Assembly: GCF_900105615.1 (NCBI RefSeq)
Contig: NZ_LT630003.1
Coordinates: 4,042,501-4,106,500, forward strand
From: Lacrimispora sphenoides JCM 1415
GTDB lineage: Bacteria; Bacillota; Clostridia; Lachnospirales; Lachnospiraceae
Direction: 5' to 3'
Length of the DNA: 64,000 bases
The notes beneath the pieces were generated by a model, which had not been told where the DNA came from, did no database searches, and saw only the letters and a list, made by a program, of their open reading frames with translations. Positions 31,312 through 39,187 of the stretch are shown here, piece by piece (position 1 is the stretch's first letter; every line of letters begins with the position of its first letter). A program made the position numbers and the translations under genes.

Positions 31312-33450
31312 TTAAATCTCCTGTACGGAAGCTATGATCAGAACATCTTCCTCTGGCTCCCGGTCACCTAAGTCCAGATTCATAAGAAGCATAACCTGCT
31401 CCAAGTCTACTGCACTGTAGTCGCATACCCTGGGTCCGAAACATACAAAGAAATCCGGACGCAGCACGGTATCCGTCTTAAATACGGCATTTTCCTTCCA
31501 AAGCTTTTCTACAACCTCTTCGTAATCCTTTGCCTTGCATTTCTCTACAACACCGTCGGAACACTGCACTTTAATGAATCCCTTGCTGTCTACAATACGC
31601 AGAGGCGTTTTACCGTCTTTCTCTCCTTTATAAACATAAAACTTGTCTGTCATCTCAGCCAATTCCACATTGCAGATCTTGGGACCGAAATCCTGTAATG
31701 CAAGCTCGCAAGCCTCCGGCTCCTCGCAGGCCTTTAAGAGATCTGTGGTCTTTACCTCTGTGGATCCTGTAGCTATGGCCGTCACCTTTCCGGTCTGGCT
31801 GTCGATCTCTATATGGATCTCTACTGAATCAGGAGAAGCGCCTGAACTGACTGCCAGATCTGCCGCCTCTTTTTTCAGCTCACGGATGTCTTCCTGTGTT
31901 GGGTTTGGGATGACTCGCTCAACCACGTCGCGGACCATGGACAGTGCCACGCCAATGGAAGAAATTACTTCCGCATTTTCCGGGATGCTGTACTGCAGTC
32001 CCATCTTGCCTGCGCAGTAAGGAACCAGGGAAGCAGCACCGCCGCCGCAGCCTACCAGTTTCATGCTGTCATGATCCAGTTTGTACTTTTCAGCCAGAGA
32101 GTTTATGCAGGCGTTGATCTTTTCAAAGTCCTTATCCAGAATCTGGGTAGCCAGTTCTTCTACTGTTATGCCAAGCTTATCAGCAACAGGCTGCATAGCT
32201 TTTATGGCGGAATTTGCATTGCCGTGGGCAAAGTATTTTTCATCAATAAGTCCCAGGACATTTGCAGCATCCGTATTGGTAAAGCAGATGCGTTTTCCAT
32301 TCTTTAACCGCAGGGTCACATAGTCGCCCGGATCTCCTGGCTTTGGACTGACCATTTCGATCTGTGGATCAACGATCTCTTCTTCCGGCATAAAGCAGGC
32401 ATATTCACAGCCGGCGATATGGGCGGAACGTGGGCCTACGTCTACCACGCATTTATCATTGACACGGACCATGGAACCGCCTGCGCAGCCTAAGATCCGA
32501 ACATCCAGAGAGTTGATATAGGTGTCGTGACCGCCGATTTTGGCATAATCCACGCCAGGACGGCCGTTCTTAATGACTCCGATATTGGTGGTAGTACCTC
32601 CAACCTCAAAATAGATGGCATTGGAAGCACGAAGATACATGAGGGAGCCCATAACTGATGCTGCCGGACCGGAAAGTGCCGTTAAGATCGGGCGCTTTCT
32701 CATTTCGCCGATCTCCATAACACCGCCGTCACCTCTCATAATCATTAAGGGCACGTTGACGCCCGCAGATTTTACTGAGGTTTCTGTTGCATTTGCAGTC
32801 ATCATCATCTTCGGCAGAATGGAAGCATTGATTGCCGCCGTACGGGTACGGCGGGTAAGTCCGTAAAGTTTTGTAATATCGGAAGCCATTGTTACAGGCA
32901 CATTTTTCTTCTTTGCGCAGTCATGGATCATCTGCTCTTCCCCCATACTGTCCACTCCAAAGGCCATGGATGCTACCATTACCTGAGAGCCCTGGGCAAG
33001 CAGATCATCGATGTTCTTATTGATGATATCTTCTGTCAGCATTTTTTTCTTAATAAATGTATTATACACCTTGATCATACGGCCGACTTTTTCATCCAGC
33101 ATAATGTCTTTTAAAGCCAACTGGCGCTTTGCCAGAAAGCCCTCAAGACCACCCCCTGCTACTCCTACGACTCCAACGCTTGCCACATCGCCCTCAATAA
33201 AGGCATTGGTAGCCTGGGTGGTGGAGTGAGCCACGAAAACCACATCTTCCGGAGAGATATTATTTTCGTTCATGCAGTTCTTAAAGCTCTGCACAACACC
33301 GGCAGCAACGCCGTCTTTATGGTCATGTGTCGTTTTTACTTCGTTTTTTCCGATAATTTCATGGGTATCGTTATCCATTGCAACGCATTTGGTATAGGTA
33401 CCGCCTACGTCAATTCCCATACGAACCGGTCTGTGTATTCGTTCTGCCAT
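31312..33450 (-). CDS. hydantoinase/oxoprolinase family protein (HyuA/ApcA-like ATPase)
   Basis: The 712-residue protein has the N-terminal ATPase signature MGIDVGGTYTKCVAMD (about residues 11-26), the FVAHSTTQATNAFIEGD segment (about 77-93), FEVGGTTTNIGV (about 280-291) and GCGGGAASLVPYCAGK (about 465-480). These mark the HyuA family of ATP-dependent cyclic-amidases and carboxylases (N-methylhydantoin amidohydrolase, 5-oxoprolinase, acetone/acetophenone carboxylase). The usual HyuB partner is absent; instead an HExxH protein follows 6 bases later. The C-terminal 150 residues do not match a part I can name. The substrate is unknown. Confidence 0.88.
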   Translation of the reverse strand: MAERIHRPVRMGIDVGGTYTKCVAMDNDTHEIIGKNEVKTTHDHKDGVAAGVVQSFKNCMNENNISPEDVVFVAHSTTQATNAFIEGDVASVGVVGVAGGGLEGFLAKRQLALKDIMLDEKVGRMIKVYNTFIKKKMLTEDIINKNIDDLLAQGSQVMVASMAFGVDSMGEEQMIHDCAKKKNVPVTMASDITKLYGLTRRTRTAAINASILPKMMMTANATETSVKSAGVNVPLMIMRGDGGVMEIGEMRKRPILTALSGPAASVMGSLMYLRASNAIYFEVGGTTTNIGVIKNGRPGVDYAKIGGHDTYINSLDVRILGCAGGSMVRVNDKCVVDVGPRSAHIAGCEYACFMPEEEIVDPQIEMVSPKPGDPGDYVTLRLKNGKRICFTNTDAANVLGLIDEKYFAHGNANSAIKAMQPVADKLGITVEELATQILDKDFEKINACINSLAEKYKLDHDSMKLVGCGGGAASLVPYCAGKMGLQYSIPENAEVISSIGVALSMVRDVVERVIPNPTQEDIRELKKEAADLAVSSGASPDSVEIHIEIDSQTGKVTAIATGSTEVKTTDLLKACEEPEACELALQDFGPKICNVELAEMTDKFYVYKGEKDGKTPLRIVDSKGFIKVQCSDGVVEKCKAKDYEEVVEKLWKENAVFKTDTVLRPDFFVCFGPRVCDYSAVDLEQVMLLMNLDLGDREPEEDVLIIASVQEI

Positions 33451-33489
33451 TAATTTTCCATTCCTTTCTATTTCCTAGCCACGCATTCT

Positions 33490-33507
33490 GGCATAAAGGT
33501 ATACTTG
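33490..33507 (-). repeat. interspersed hairpin element, partial copy 3
   Basis: GGCATAAAGGTATACTTG in the gap between permease and hydantoinase-like gene is the complement of the CATACCTTTATGCC core. The GC-rich half found in copy 1 is missing. Confidence 0.3.
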
Positions 33508-33571
33508 TTAGGTGTTTGCACCTTAGTTTTAACAATATTGATTCTCTCATTCAGATGAATTGTGAAAAGCG

Positions 33572-33599
33572 TCCGGGTGCGCAAAGGCGCGCCCGGACC
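33572..33599 (-). terminator. GC-rich hairpin between permease and hydantoinase-like genes
   Basis: GTCCGGG (33572-33578) and CCCGGAC (33593-33599) pair, with inner GCGC pairs. On the minus strand GCTTTTC follows, so this may be a weak terminator or an mRNA-stabilising element that lowers expression of the enzymes relative to the permease. Confidence 0.55.
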
Positions 33600-33693
33600 T
33601 ATGGGGGATCTATCTTAGATTAGGAGAGTTCGAGTTTTCATATTTATTGTGCAGCTCGGTTTGCATGCTGCTTATCGAACAGCGAAAATATTC

Positions 33694-35085
33694 CTATGAT
33701 AGGAACCATGTGGCTCCAAGTCCGCCTAGCATAATAAAGATTGCGACATACTGCAGCACACCGGTAAGATATGCATTGGGGATGGATAGCTTTAGGAAAT
33801 CTCTTGATTCAACCTTTGTATAAGCAAGTCCCCATGCAACCCATGACTGGGTGATACAGCTTCCGATATTTACTGTAATTGTCGGAATAGCGAATACCGC
33901 ATATAAGAACGGTACAGAGAAGGATGCAACATTGGATAACACACCAAGGGTTGCAGCTCCACAGCCTACCAGAGTCATCGGTCCACGGAATAATCCCATG
34001 CAAAGCAGAGCAGCGAACACGATACAGACTACGATCTCGCTCTTTGGCATTACGTTACCTAAAATCACTTTAAAATAAGGAGAAGCATAAGCTGCTACCT
34101 GGTTAAACATAGGCAGAGTAAGAAGGAAACCTACTAGTGGAGCGGTATCAACCACACCATCATAGAACAGCTTGTTAACAAGCTGGCAGTTCTCTTTGAA
34201 CGTTCCATTCATTCTTCCGCAAAGGAACAGAGCCAGGAATCCGGCGATTACAAAGCCGCCGATTACGGAGAAATCCAGCCAGATCTTAAGAACAACAGGT
34301 ACAACAGGAAGAAGCAGTGTGTAGAAAGGAGCATTCTTCTGTTCAGATGCTGTACTGCGGGTCTGAGCAGCCCATGCATGTACGGTTTTTGCACGCTTTA
34401 AATAGAATGCGGCCAGCACTGTTGTTGCAACCAGCATGATAATCAGGGCAGCATAACCCCAGTGTGATGCGTACCAGCCAAGGGTAAACTCCGGCATCTC
34501 TTCTGGTTTAATAAAGAATGCACGGTACTGTGCAAAGTTTACCGGGTTTAAGTAAATACCTGATGCAACGGAACCCATAAAAGTAAACAGTGCAACAGAC
34601 TTGGGAATTCCCAAAGACATAAGAATTGGAAGCACGATAACGCCGATTGCGATAACCGGGCCAGCTCCTGTCATGGCAGTGAAGATCAAAGCCGTAACAA
34701 TGTTTAACAGAGCCACTGTAACAAATGGCTTATCTCCGCCTAATTCAACGGTCTTACGGATCAGAGTGGATGCAATTCCGGTATCCATAAGCACGCGGCC
34801 AAACCAGGCACCCCAGCAAACGTTTACAAGAGTGGTTCCCCAACCTTCAGGGGCAGACTGGTAAATCTTGTTTAAGGCAGCGATCAGTGTGTTGTCTTTT
34901 CCAAACTGCAGAATTGGATTAGACGCCAGGAATGACTCACTTGCAAAAAATGTTCCTCCAATTGGAAGGATGGTCCAAAGAAGCGTAATCAGCAGGAAGC
35001 CGATCATCAGGTTATGACCCTTGATGCAGTAATACGCCAGGCCAAAGAACGAAATTAATAAAATGATTCCAATAATGTACTCCAA
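33694..35085 (-). CDS. carboxylate permease of the ion-transporter superfamily (CitMHS/GntP-like)
   Basis: The 463-residue protein has about 11-12 membrane helices with no signal peptide. Features shared with citrate-Mg/GntP/DcuC-type carriers are the GAGPVIAIGVIVLPILMSLGIP re-entrant-like segment (about residues 139-160) and the mirrored GLFRGPMTLVGCGAATLGV (about 370-388). Such permeases import organic acids with protons or sodium. It is the first gene of the operon downstream of an FCD GntR regulator, so it should import the acid the operon degrades. The exact family was judged by eye only. Confidence 0.75.
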   Translation of the reverse strand: MEYIIGIILLISFFGLAYYCIKGHNLMIGFLLITLLWTILPIGGTFFASESFLASNPILQFGKDNTLIAALNKIYQSAPEGWGTTLVNVCWGAWFGRVLMDTGIASTLIRKTVELGGDKPFVTVALLNIVTALIFTAMTGAGPVIAIGVIVLPILMSLGIPKSVALFTFMGSVASGIYLNPVNFAQYRAFFIKPEEMPEFTLGWYASHWGYAALIIMLVATTVLAAFYLKRAKTVHAWAAQTRSTASEQKNAPFYTLLLPVVPVVLKIWLDFSVIGGFVIAGFLALFLCGRMNGTFKENCQLVNKLFYDGVVDTAPLVGFLLTLPMFNQVAAYASPYFKVILGNVMPKSEIVVCIVFAALLCMGLFRGPMTLVGCGAATLGVLSNVASFSVPFLYAVFAIPTITVNIGSCITQSWVAWGLAYTKVESRDFLKLSIPNAYLTGVLQYVAIFIMLGGLGATWFLS

Positions 35086-35208
35086 AATAATACCTCCTAT
35101 GACTTTTTATTCTCCATACAATGCAAACTCTTTTGCCGCTCCCTTAAGGCGGCAGTCTCTCTCAAATCTTTACCCATACTCCTTTCATCTTTTCTGCCCA
35201 TGCCTTTT

Positions 35209-35240
35209 GGACATAAAGGTATGCCCGCAGGGCGTTCATC
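35209..35240 (-). repeat. interspersed hairpin element, copy 4 (best match to copy 1)
   Basis: Read on the minus strand it contains GATGAACGCCCTGCGGGC followed by ATACCTTTATGTCC, differing from 6580-6613 at only a few positions. It lies between the permease and the GntR gene in the same orientation relative to transcription as copy 1. Confidence 0.5.
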
Positions 35241-35276
35241 ATAATAATAAATATTTATTTCTATCCGGGCCGGTTT

Positions 35277-35990
35277 TTACGCCTGTCCGTAAAAGAACTG
35301 CGGATAGATTCCCCGAAGCGTTCCCGCATTCCAAAGAACCGAATTAAAGTGATTGGCGCAGATCAGGCATGCAGCTTCCGCATCCCGGCGCTTTAGATTA
35401 TCAAGCAAAAGACGTCCTTCCACCTGGACATGCTCAAGGCTCGTCAGGGAAGACATGTCTGTCTTATAGTTAAATGTTGTATACTGAAGATAATTCAAAC
35501 GCAGCAAATCACAATCCATGGTCCTAAAAACCTCCCAGACATACTCATGACCGCAAAAGGTCGAAAGCAGATAATGAAGCTGCTGCTCCACGATCAGAAA
35601 ATCAATGGGATTTTCTTTATCAACCTCGAATTTCTGATAGCTAAGGACCTCCTCCAGCTGTTCAAGCTGAGATTTTGTTAGACCCTGGCGGCAGATTTCC
35701 TCAATGATTGCCTGTTCCAGCACATTATGAGAAAAAACAGCTTGCCTGATTCGTTCGCTGTCAAGCAGCGTGACCTCAGTTCCTCTCTGAGGATAAACGA
35801 CAATATATCCTTCCTCTACCAGGCGGGAAAGTGCATCTCTCACCATCGTCCGGCTGGCATTCATCTGACTGGAAAGAATATTTTCACTCAGGCGTTCACC
35901 TGGCCGAATATCCAGATTCAATATCTGCATGCGCAGTTGATTGTAGATGTCGCTTCTCTGGTCACCTTTTCCTACTTCCACTTCCATCAC
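35277..35990 (-). CDS. GntR-family regulator, FCD subfamily
   Basis: The 237-residue protein has a winged helix (about residues 10-78; IYNQLRMQILNLDIRPGERL, then ENILSSQMNASRTMVRDALS) and a helical FCD domain (about 90-225). A GGGAGG site lies 7 bases before a GTG (35990) and 10 before an ATG (35987); the GTG spacing is better and was used. It is followed on the same strand by the permease and enzyme genes and probably controls them in response to an organic acid. Confidence 0.9.
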   Translation of the reverse strand: MMEVEVGKGDQRSDIYNQLRMQILNLDIRPGERLSENILSSQMNASRTMVRDALSRLVEEGYIVVYPQRGTEVTLLDSERIRQAVFSHNVLEQAIIEEICRQGLTKSQLEQLEEVLSYQKFEVDKENPIDFLIVEQQLHYLLSTFCGHEYVWEVFRTMDCDLLRLNYLQYTTFNYKTDMSSLTSLEHVQVEGRLLLDNLKRRDAEAACLICANHFNSVLWNAGTLRGIYPQFFYGQA

Positions 35991-36023
35991 TCTTTTGCCT
36001 CCCTATGAAAACTGTTGTATCTA

Positions 36024-36054
36024 ATTGCACACAAGCATTTGTCAGGATTGCACA
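36024..36054. promoter_or_regulatory. direct repeats upstream of the GntR gene
   Basis: ATTGCACA occurs at 36024-36031 and 36047-36054, 23 bases apart (about two helical turns). They may be regulator sites for the gene starting at 35990. The rest of the 447-base gap to 36437 is AT-rich, with only the dyad at 36261-36290. Confidence 0.3.
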
Positions 36055-36260
36055 TCAGTATCCCGCGAAATGCATATCAGTACTTGAAATACGCGTTTTT
36101 GCATTCATTTTTTATTTGTTTACTTTGTAAAATATATCATATCCGATATTTAAAATCAACTATTTTATTAGCATTTTCTACATTATTTTTTAATCTTTTG
36201 GCATACTTATGGTTTTTTTCACAAATAAGCGCCATATTTTCCCAAAAATACTCTAGCTAA

Positions 36261-36290
36261 AAGATTGCATACAAGTTGCCTTGCAATCTT
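36261..36290 (-). terminator. hairpin downstream of the HEAT-like gene
   Basis: Perfect 9-base arms AAGATTGCA (36261-36269) and TGCAATCTT (36282-36290). On the minus strand TTTTAGC follows. It lies about 150 bases after the 36438 stop codon, so it may end that transcript. Confidence 0.45.
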
Positions 36291-36437
36291 CAAAAATCCG
36301 CCTCTATCGTAGTGCAGAAGGCGATAAACAAACCCTTTTCATAAAGAAAAAGGAGCCTCGCTCCATGACCGGGATCCAGTCATTTTGCGAAACTCCATAT
36401 AGAAAAATTATAAAAGTTTACAGGCTTGATGGAATGT

Positions 36438-36896
36438 TTATAGTTCTCGTTGAATACAATTGATGCTTTCCAGTGCATTTTGAATGTCCTTGCAAATCAG
36501 TGGCTGCATACTGTTTTTATATCTTTGTGGATTGGCTGTTTCCAGCGCATCGATGATGCACTCAGCCAAATGGCACTTGCTTACAGCAATCTGAGGAAGA
36601 ACCTTAATACACTGTCTTGCCGTGACGGGCTTCTCGTCCATCACATGAATTAAAAGCTCATCGATTATTTCATCAATCTGGTTGTCCCTGTCCCATTTGG
36701 CATTGGAGGCAATCAGGATAATGCCTCTTGTTCTGACATATGAGTTTGGATCATGAAGCATTTCCGTGAAAACGTCAAAATAGGGGTAAACAGCATCGGA
36801 ACTGCCGCATTCCTCCTCAAGCTGTTTCATGCATTGATAAGCATAATTATTATCTTGATTTCTTAACCCATTTACTAATTCTTCGATTTTATCCAT
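36438..36896 (-). CDS. small HEAT-repeat-like helical protein
   Basis: The 152-residue protein is almost all helical. Its repeated pattern (NSYVRTRGIILIASNAKWD, then ARQCIKVLPQIAVSKCHLA) matches HEAT-type repeats annotated as SufBD-like or DNA-alkylation-repair-like in clostridia. The start at 36896 (MDKIEELVNGL) gives normal domain boundaries, although the ribosome site is weak. The longer open frame upstream would run into the rhodanese gene. Its function is unknown; HEAT repeats usually mediate protein contacts. It is 29 bases after the rhodanese gene and probably co-transcribed. Confidence 0.75.
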   Translation of the reverse strand: MDKIEELVNGLRNQDNNYAYQCMKQLEEECGSSDAVYPYFDVFTEMLHDPNSYVRTRGIILIASNAKWDRDNQIDEIIDELLIHVMDEKPVTARQCIKVLPQIAVSKCHLAECIIDALETANPQRYKNSMQPLICKDIQNALESINCIQREL

Positions 36897-36925
36897 TGCC
36901 GTTACCGTCCATTTCTCTGCGATGC

Positions 36926-37243
36926 TTATACTCCCTTTTCCAGTTTGCCGCGGTAATCCGCGATTCCGCCTATATCTGTAACAGAATAACCATAGGTCCG
37001 CAGGTAACGGCAAGCCTGTCTGCTGCGGGATCCGCTGCGGCAATAAACAAATACCGGATTGTTTTTGTTAAGCTTAATGGATTCCAAACGATCCAGCGGC
37101 ATATTAACACTGCCGGGAACATGGCCATTGGCATATTCCTGTACCGTACGTACATCCAGCAATACTGCATTGGACGTGTTGTTTGCCTGCTCAATTCCTG
37201 AGGCAAAATCCGAATGGTTAGAAAAAAAGTTAAATATGCTCAT
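36926..37243 (-). CDS. rhodanese-like sulfurtransferase
   Basis: The 105-residue single-domain rhodanese has the entry motif LLDVRTVQEYANGHVPGSVNMP (in parts, about residues 28-49) and the active-site loop CRSGSRSRQA (about 68-77) with the catalytic cysteine. Such proteins carry persulfide sulfur in the cytosol. The start has an AAGGAGATG site. It precedes a HEAT-like gene in the same direction. Confidence 0.92.
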   Translation of the reverse strand: MSIFNFFSNHSDFASGIEQANNTSNAVLLDVRTVQEYANGHVPGSVNMPLDRLESIKLNKNNPVFVYCRSGSRSRQACRYLRTYGYSVTDIGGIADYRGKLEKGV

Positions 37244-37357
37244 TTCGGCATCTCCTTCTCATTTAAAATATTCTTATAACGATGATTTCATTATAATGGT
37301 TATAGGGCAATGTCTCAGTGACATTGTTACATAAATGAGAATTATTCTTATTTTCAG

Positions 37358-37444
37358 CATGGTAAAGAGTATGGCTGCCCAAGTCACTGGTAGTTTCGCT
37401 AGCGGCTTCGCTGCTTGATAACTACATCACCATGGCCTTTTTTT
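37358..37444 (+). ncRNA. candidate structured element ending in a terminator
   Basis: On the plus strand CATGGT (37358-37363) pairs with ACCATG (37429-37434), GTAGTT (37390-37395) with AACTAC (37420-37425), and a small AGC-rich hairpin lies inside. Seven T residues follow at 37438-37444. The T-run overlaps the end of the minus-strand flavodoxin-like gene. A further dyad CAATGTC/GACATTG lies just upstream at 37308-37326. It may be a small RNA, an antisense RNA or the remains of a mobile repeat; no known family was recognised. Confidence 0.35.
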
Positions 37445-38125
37445 ATCTAGCCACCCCATGGATTCCCAGTAATTCACATCTGCCGGATTAAAACGAAACT
37501 GTTTGTGCATAAACCTCATGACATAAAATAGAGTTTTAACCTTCAAAGAAGATGTTACAGGTTTACTTTTTCTCTTGATTGTATCCGAGAGCCTGTCAAT
37601 TTCCTTTTGCAGTTTTGCCTTCCTTTTGCCGGCCACAGTATCCCAATCGCTTCCATAGACATTCCTTCCGAATGTATAAATATGCGAAATGCCCCAAAAG
37701 GTCATGCTATCCTTTAAATCCCGAAGCGCAGACCTGGTACCTGCGCCTGCAGCCGTGGAAATGAGAAGAACCTGCTTATGAAACATTTCCTTTCTCGGCT
37801 GATGGGCCATCCATTGGTATCCAAAATGGTCAAGAAATGCCTTCATCTGCCCCGGAACGTGATAGACGTAAACTGGTGCCGTAAAAATCAGTAAGTCGGC
37901 TTCAAGCATAGACTCTAAAATCGGCTTCAGATAACCATAATCCGGACATTTCCTATAATTGGTAAAGCAGTTCCAACACCCAATGTAAAAATTTGGCATA
38001 TCGTTTGGGAGAAAAAATTCCTTTACGGAGTCTGTTCCTGAAAGATTCCGAATAAATCTCTGTGCAATGTTGTAAGTACTGGATTTTGACTTTCTCTGCG
38101 TTGCATAAATCACGGTAATCTTCAT
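37427..38125 (-). CDS. flavodoxin-like NAD(P)H-dependent FMN oxidoreductase
   Basis: The 232-residue protein has a flavodoxin fold. The FMN phosphate loop is near YATQRKSKSSTYNIAQ (about residues 6-21), followed by CWNCFTNYRKCPDYG, a cysteine cluster seen in iron-sulfur flavoprotein-like reductases, and TAPVYVYHVPGQMKAFLDH (about 87-105). The C-terminal 60 residues are basic and helical. A quinone, nitro or metal reductase role is plausible. The start has an AGGAGG site. It stands alone between the rhodanese pair and the divergent regulator genes. Confidence 0.87.
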   Translation of the reverse strand: MKITVIYATQRKSKSSTYNIAQRFIRNLSGTDSVKEFFLPNDMPNFYIGCWNCFTNYRKCPDYGYLKPILESMLEADLLIFTAPVYVYHVPGQMKAFLDHFGYQWMAHQPRKEMFHKQVLLISTAAGAGTRSALRDLKDSMTFWGISHIYTFGRNVYGSDWDTVAGKRKAKLQKEIDRLSDTIKRKSKPVTSSLKVKTLFYVMRFMHKQFRFNPADVNYWESMGWLDKKRPW

Positions 38126-38238
38126 GGCTCAATCCTCCTATAAACGCAATACATCCAGTTATTATTATAACATATAAGTAAAAAATATAACATTATTGCT
38201 TTAATTTTGGTTACAAGCAATTGTTAATGATTAATCAC

Positions 38239-38267
38239 TTGACGTATCCATTCCTAAATATTATCAT
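38239..38267 (+). promoter_or_regulatory. promoter for the LytTR/GHKL pair
   Basis: TTGACG (38239-38244), a 17-base spacer and TATCAT (38262-38267) lie about 155 bases before the regulator start. No further structure was seen in the leader. Confidence 0.5.
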
Positions 38268-38423
38268 ATAACCGTAAGGTATAAATGAATGATAAATCCC
38301 TTTAGACTATCTGGCATTTCCCAACATAAAAGGAAATGAGCTGATCAACGGGGAAATAGGAAGAGAGGATCATAATAGACAATTAATAAACTAGTTAATA
38401 TGAAGAAGGGAGTTAAACAAAAT

Positions 38424-39173
38424 ATGCTGAAAATAGCATTATGCGATGACAACCGGTGTTCGATTAATCAATACGCGGAGTTAATTTCCCAAATTGCGGA
38501 GAAGCATCAGATAAAGATCCAGCTTTCCAGTTATCTTAGCGGAGAGTCCTTGCTTTTTCATTTTTCCGAAGCCCCTGAACAAACAGATATTATATTTTTA
38601 GATGTCATGATGGGTAAAACAGACGGGTTGGAGACGGCACGTAAACTGCGGGATTGCGACTGCAAAGCCCAAATCGTCTTTTTAACCAGTTATGAAGATT
38701 ATGTTTATGAGGCGTTTGATGTAAATGCTCTCCAATATCTTTTAAAAGATAACACAAGTTCAGAAAAATTTGAGGAAGTTTTCCTGAAAGCAGCAGAGCT
38801 AGCCTCAAAAAAAGATGATGAATTATTTACTTTTGAATTTGACGGCAAGACAAGCGCGATCCCGATCCATCAAATATCTTATTTTGAAATTTGGCAAAGA
38901 ATTGTAACGGTACATTACAGCGAAGGAAAAACGGCCAAATTCTACGGCAGCATGGAACGCATAGAAAAAGGGCTTTCTGGAAAAGACTTTGTGCGGTCAC
39001 ACCGTTCTTACCTGATTCACTTGCCCTATATCGTGACTTTCAGGCAGCAGGTCGTCCAGTTAAAAACCGGAGAAACAGTTCCAGTAGGAGTCACTTACGT
39101 TCAATCCCTGAAAAAGGCATTTTCTGATTATATTTCGCGTTTTCATATTTATGCTTCCAAAAATTTATCTTAG
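38424..39173 (+). CDS. LytTR-type response regulator (AgrA/VirR-like)
   Basis: The 249-residue protein has a receiver domain (residues 1-125) with the acidic pair CDDN near the N-terminus and the phosphorylated aspartate in IIFLDVMMG (about residue 57). A LytTR DNA-binding domain follows (about 145-245; ISYFEIWQRIVTVHY, then FVRSHRSYLIHLPYI). The ATG at 38424 was chosen because it begins the receiver fold, with AAGGGAG upstream. It is 14 bases before a GHKL kinase gene, its likely partner. Confidence 0.92.
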   Translation: MLKIALCDDNRCSINQYAELISQIAEKHQIKIQLSSYLSGESLLFHFSEAPEQTDIIFLDVMMGKTDGLETARKLRDCDCKAQIVFLTSYEDYVYEAFDVNALQYLLKDNTSSEKFEEVFLKAAELASKKDDELFTFEFDGKTSAIPIHQISYFEIWQRIVTVHYSEGKTAKFYGSMERIEKGLSGKDFVRSHRSYLIHLPYIVTFRQQVVQLKTGETVPVGVTYVQSLKKAFSDYISRFHIYASKNLS

Positions 39174-39187
39174 AAGAAGGAGAAGCT

